Below are positions 4,152-5,192 of a stretch of DNA of 5,192 bases, piece after piece (position 1 is the stretch's first letter; every line of letters starts with the position of its first letter). Origin of the DNA: Bacillota bacterium. GTDB taxonomy: Bacteria; Bacillota; Clostridia; Acetivibrionales; DSM-1351. The notes beneath the pieces are model-generated. The model saw only the letters and a list, made by a program, of their open reading frames with translations. It made no database searches and was not told the DNA's origin. The translations under genes were made by a program, and so were the position numbers. The stretch spans positions 1 to 5,192 of the forward strand of contig JAFABO010000111.1 in assembly GCA_023426005.1 (NCBI GenBank). The letters are read 5' to 3'.

Positions 4152-5147
4152 TCACGTTTTCACATTAAATGAATCGACTTTATCTTTAGCTATAACCTTT
4201 ATATTGCCAATGCTGAATTCATCCATGATTTTTCTGAGGTTTTCGCGCTTTTGTCCTATAATATTCGATATATTTTTAGGGCTGCATTCAATATTAATTT
4301 CCTTAATATTAAAAAGTTCGTTTTCCCGGAAATATTTTTCAAGCTTATTCCTCATGAGCCTGGACTGAACCAGTTGCCTGAAGGCGGGATGAAACGGTCC
4401 CGCCACCACTTCACCTGTTTCGCTGATGCTTTCCGTGGGCTGGAGCCCGATCCTGATAACATTTATATTATTTTCTTCATAAAGCTCCAGAAGCCGAGCA
4501 GATATATCAACTGCTTCCTCTAAAGACAAAGGCGTATATTTCCCGGTCTCATACATTTTTTGCAGGAAGGTGTCCCTTATTACAAGTGTGGGATATATTC
4601 TGACAATATCCGGTGCCATGGAAATTACAGTTTTTGCCGTATTTAACGCCTTTTCCTCTGTGTCTCCGGGCAAGCCTATCATTGTCTGGATACCCAGTGA
4701 AAACCCCTTTTTCCTGATCATTTTGGAGGCTTCTACCACCGCCTCCATATCATGGCCTCTGTTGCTGGAGTTCAAAACCTGATTGTCAAGGCTTTGAGCG
4801 CCCAGTTCGATAGTTTTTACACCATAGCCCGATAAAAAATCCAGAATGTCATAATCAATATAGTCGGGTCTGGTTGAAAGGCGCATTTGTTTCACTTTAC
4901 CTGATTTTATATAGCTTAAGCCTATCTCAAGATACCATTGCTGTTCTTCCTTTGATATACCGGTAAAGCTTCCGCCATAAAAGCCTATTTCAACAAAAGC
5001 ATCCCGGCTGGTATGCAAATATTCTTCTATTGTTTTTCTTATATCCGCTTCGCCGGCCTCGGTGACCTGTCCGCTGATAGTTTTTTGATTGCAGTATATA
5101 CAGTCAAAAGGACAGCCTTTATGAGGAACGAAAACAGGTATTACCAT
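4152..5147 (-). CDS. Radical SAM protein, Elp3-like
   Basis: A 331-residue cytoplasmic radical SAM enzyme. The 4Fe-4S/SAM site is the CPFDCIYC motif (C12, C16, C19), followed by GFYGGSFTGI (55-64), STRPDYID (91-98), TIELGAQSLDNQVLNSSNRGHD (positions 112-133) and GLPGDTEE (158-165), then RIYPTLVIRDTFL (183-195). This order is that of the Elp3/YhcC-type radical SAM core. The C-terminal region (about 250-331, from AGPFHPAFRQLVQSR) looks like the radical-SAM C-terminal extension, not the acetyltransferase domain of true Elp3. The reaction is unknown; tRNA modification is only a guess by relatedness. ATG 5147 lies 20 nt from the nearest Shine-Dalgarno-like GGGGGAG (5174-5168). An in-frame AUA at 5159 would be 8 nt from it and would add IKKH, restoring the N-terminus I expect for the family. 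Confidence 0.88.
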   Translation of the reverse strand: MVIPVFVPHKGCPFDCIYCNQKTISGQVTEAGEADIRKTIEEYLHTSRDAFVEIGFYGGSFTGISKEEQQWYLEIGLSYIKSGKVKQMRLSTRPDYIDYDILDFLSGYGVKTIELGAQSLDNQVLNSSNRGHDMEAVVEASKMIRKKGFSLGIQTMIGLPGDTEEKALNTAKTVISMAPDIVRIYPTLVIRDTFLQKMYETGKYTPLSLEEAVDISARLLELYEENNINVIRIGLQPTESISETGEVVAGPFHPAFRQLVQSRLMRNKLEKYFRENELFNIKEINIECSPKNISNIIGQKRENLRKIMDEFSIGNIKVIAKDKVDSFNVKT

Positions 5148-5159
5148 ATGTTTTTTTAT

Positions 5160-5192
5160 TTATAACACTCCCCCGGTCTGTGTCATTGGGCC
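5160..5192 (-). CDS. Possible C-terminal tail of an upstream gene
   Basis: At the right edge the minus strand reads GPMTQTGGVL and then TAA (5162-5160), in the same frame as the radical SAM gene and ending 12 nt before its ATG. If real it is the last ten codons of the preceding operon member, whose end carries the GGGGGAG ribosome binding site of the next gene. The fragment is too short to identify and may be non-coding. Confidence 0.3.
   Translation of the reverse strand, partial: GPMTQTGGVL

Noticed and set aside
4251..4523. 90-codon plus-strand open frame
   Set aside because: Antisense to the radical SAM C-terminal region, with no initiation signal.

Overview
The window looks like chromosomal DNA of a low-GC, spore-forming, mostly anaerobic Firmicute of class Clostridia. 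The reasons are the AT-rich intergenic regions, strong AGGAGG-type ribosome binding sites, a SpoVS gene behind a sigma-H-like promoter, a coat-like Gly/Arg/Tyr-rich protein, and a clostridial-style aldo/keto reductase N-terminus. I see no IS element, phage gene, CRISPR array, tRNA or rRNA. The species assignment is inference.

Left part (1-1612, minus strand): a redox operon reading leftward. A TetR-family repressor (906-1529) has a textbook promoter (TTGACA-N17-TATACT) whose -10 box lies inside a 20-bp-arm palindrome, so autorepression is likely. Its stop overlaps the start of a nitroreductase-family gene (154-909) by ATGA. After 58 bp follows the first 31 codons of an aldo/keto reductase (1-95) that runs off the left edge. 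The repressor probably controls two flavin/NAD(P)H-type oxidoreductases; the inducer is unknown.

Middle part (1685-3731): a short CoA-binding (YccU-like) protein on the minus strand (1729-2103) is divergent from an unrecognised 162-residue protein on the plus strand (2324-2812). That protein has a Cys-rich N-terminal motif and an Arg/Gly/Tyr-rich tail, and is preceded by a sigma-K-like promoter, so a spore-surface role is plausible. A clear rho-independent terminator follows it. Next comes a complete Fe/Mn superoxide dismutase (3038-3688) with all four metal ligands, followed by a hairpin shared with the converging spoVS gene.

Right part (3749-5192, minus strand): spoVS (3749-4009) with a near-perfect sigma-H promoter. 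Upstream of it is a complete Elp3-like radical SAM protein (4152-5147), and at the right edge possibly the last codons of another gene.

Most unusual signals: (1) the aldo/keto reductase and the superoxide dismutase, on opposite strands 2.9 kb apart, share a nearly identical translation-initiation module in which a 7-bp hairpin directly abuts AGGAGG, with stem-preserving base changes and a second related hairpin in front of the dismutase; (2) a 12-bp tandem duplication straddles the dismutase start codon; (3) the radical SAM gene may start at a non-canonical AUA codon. I found no clear novel multi-gene system.
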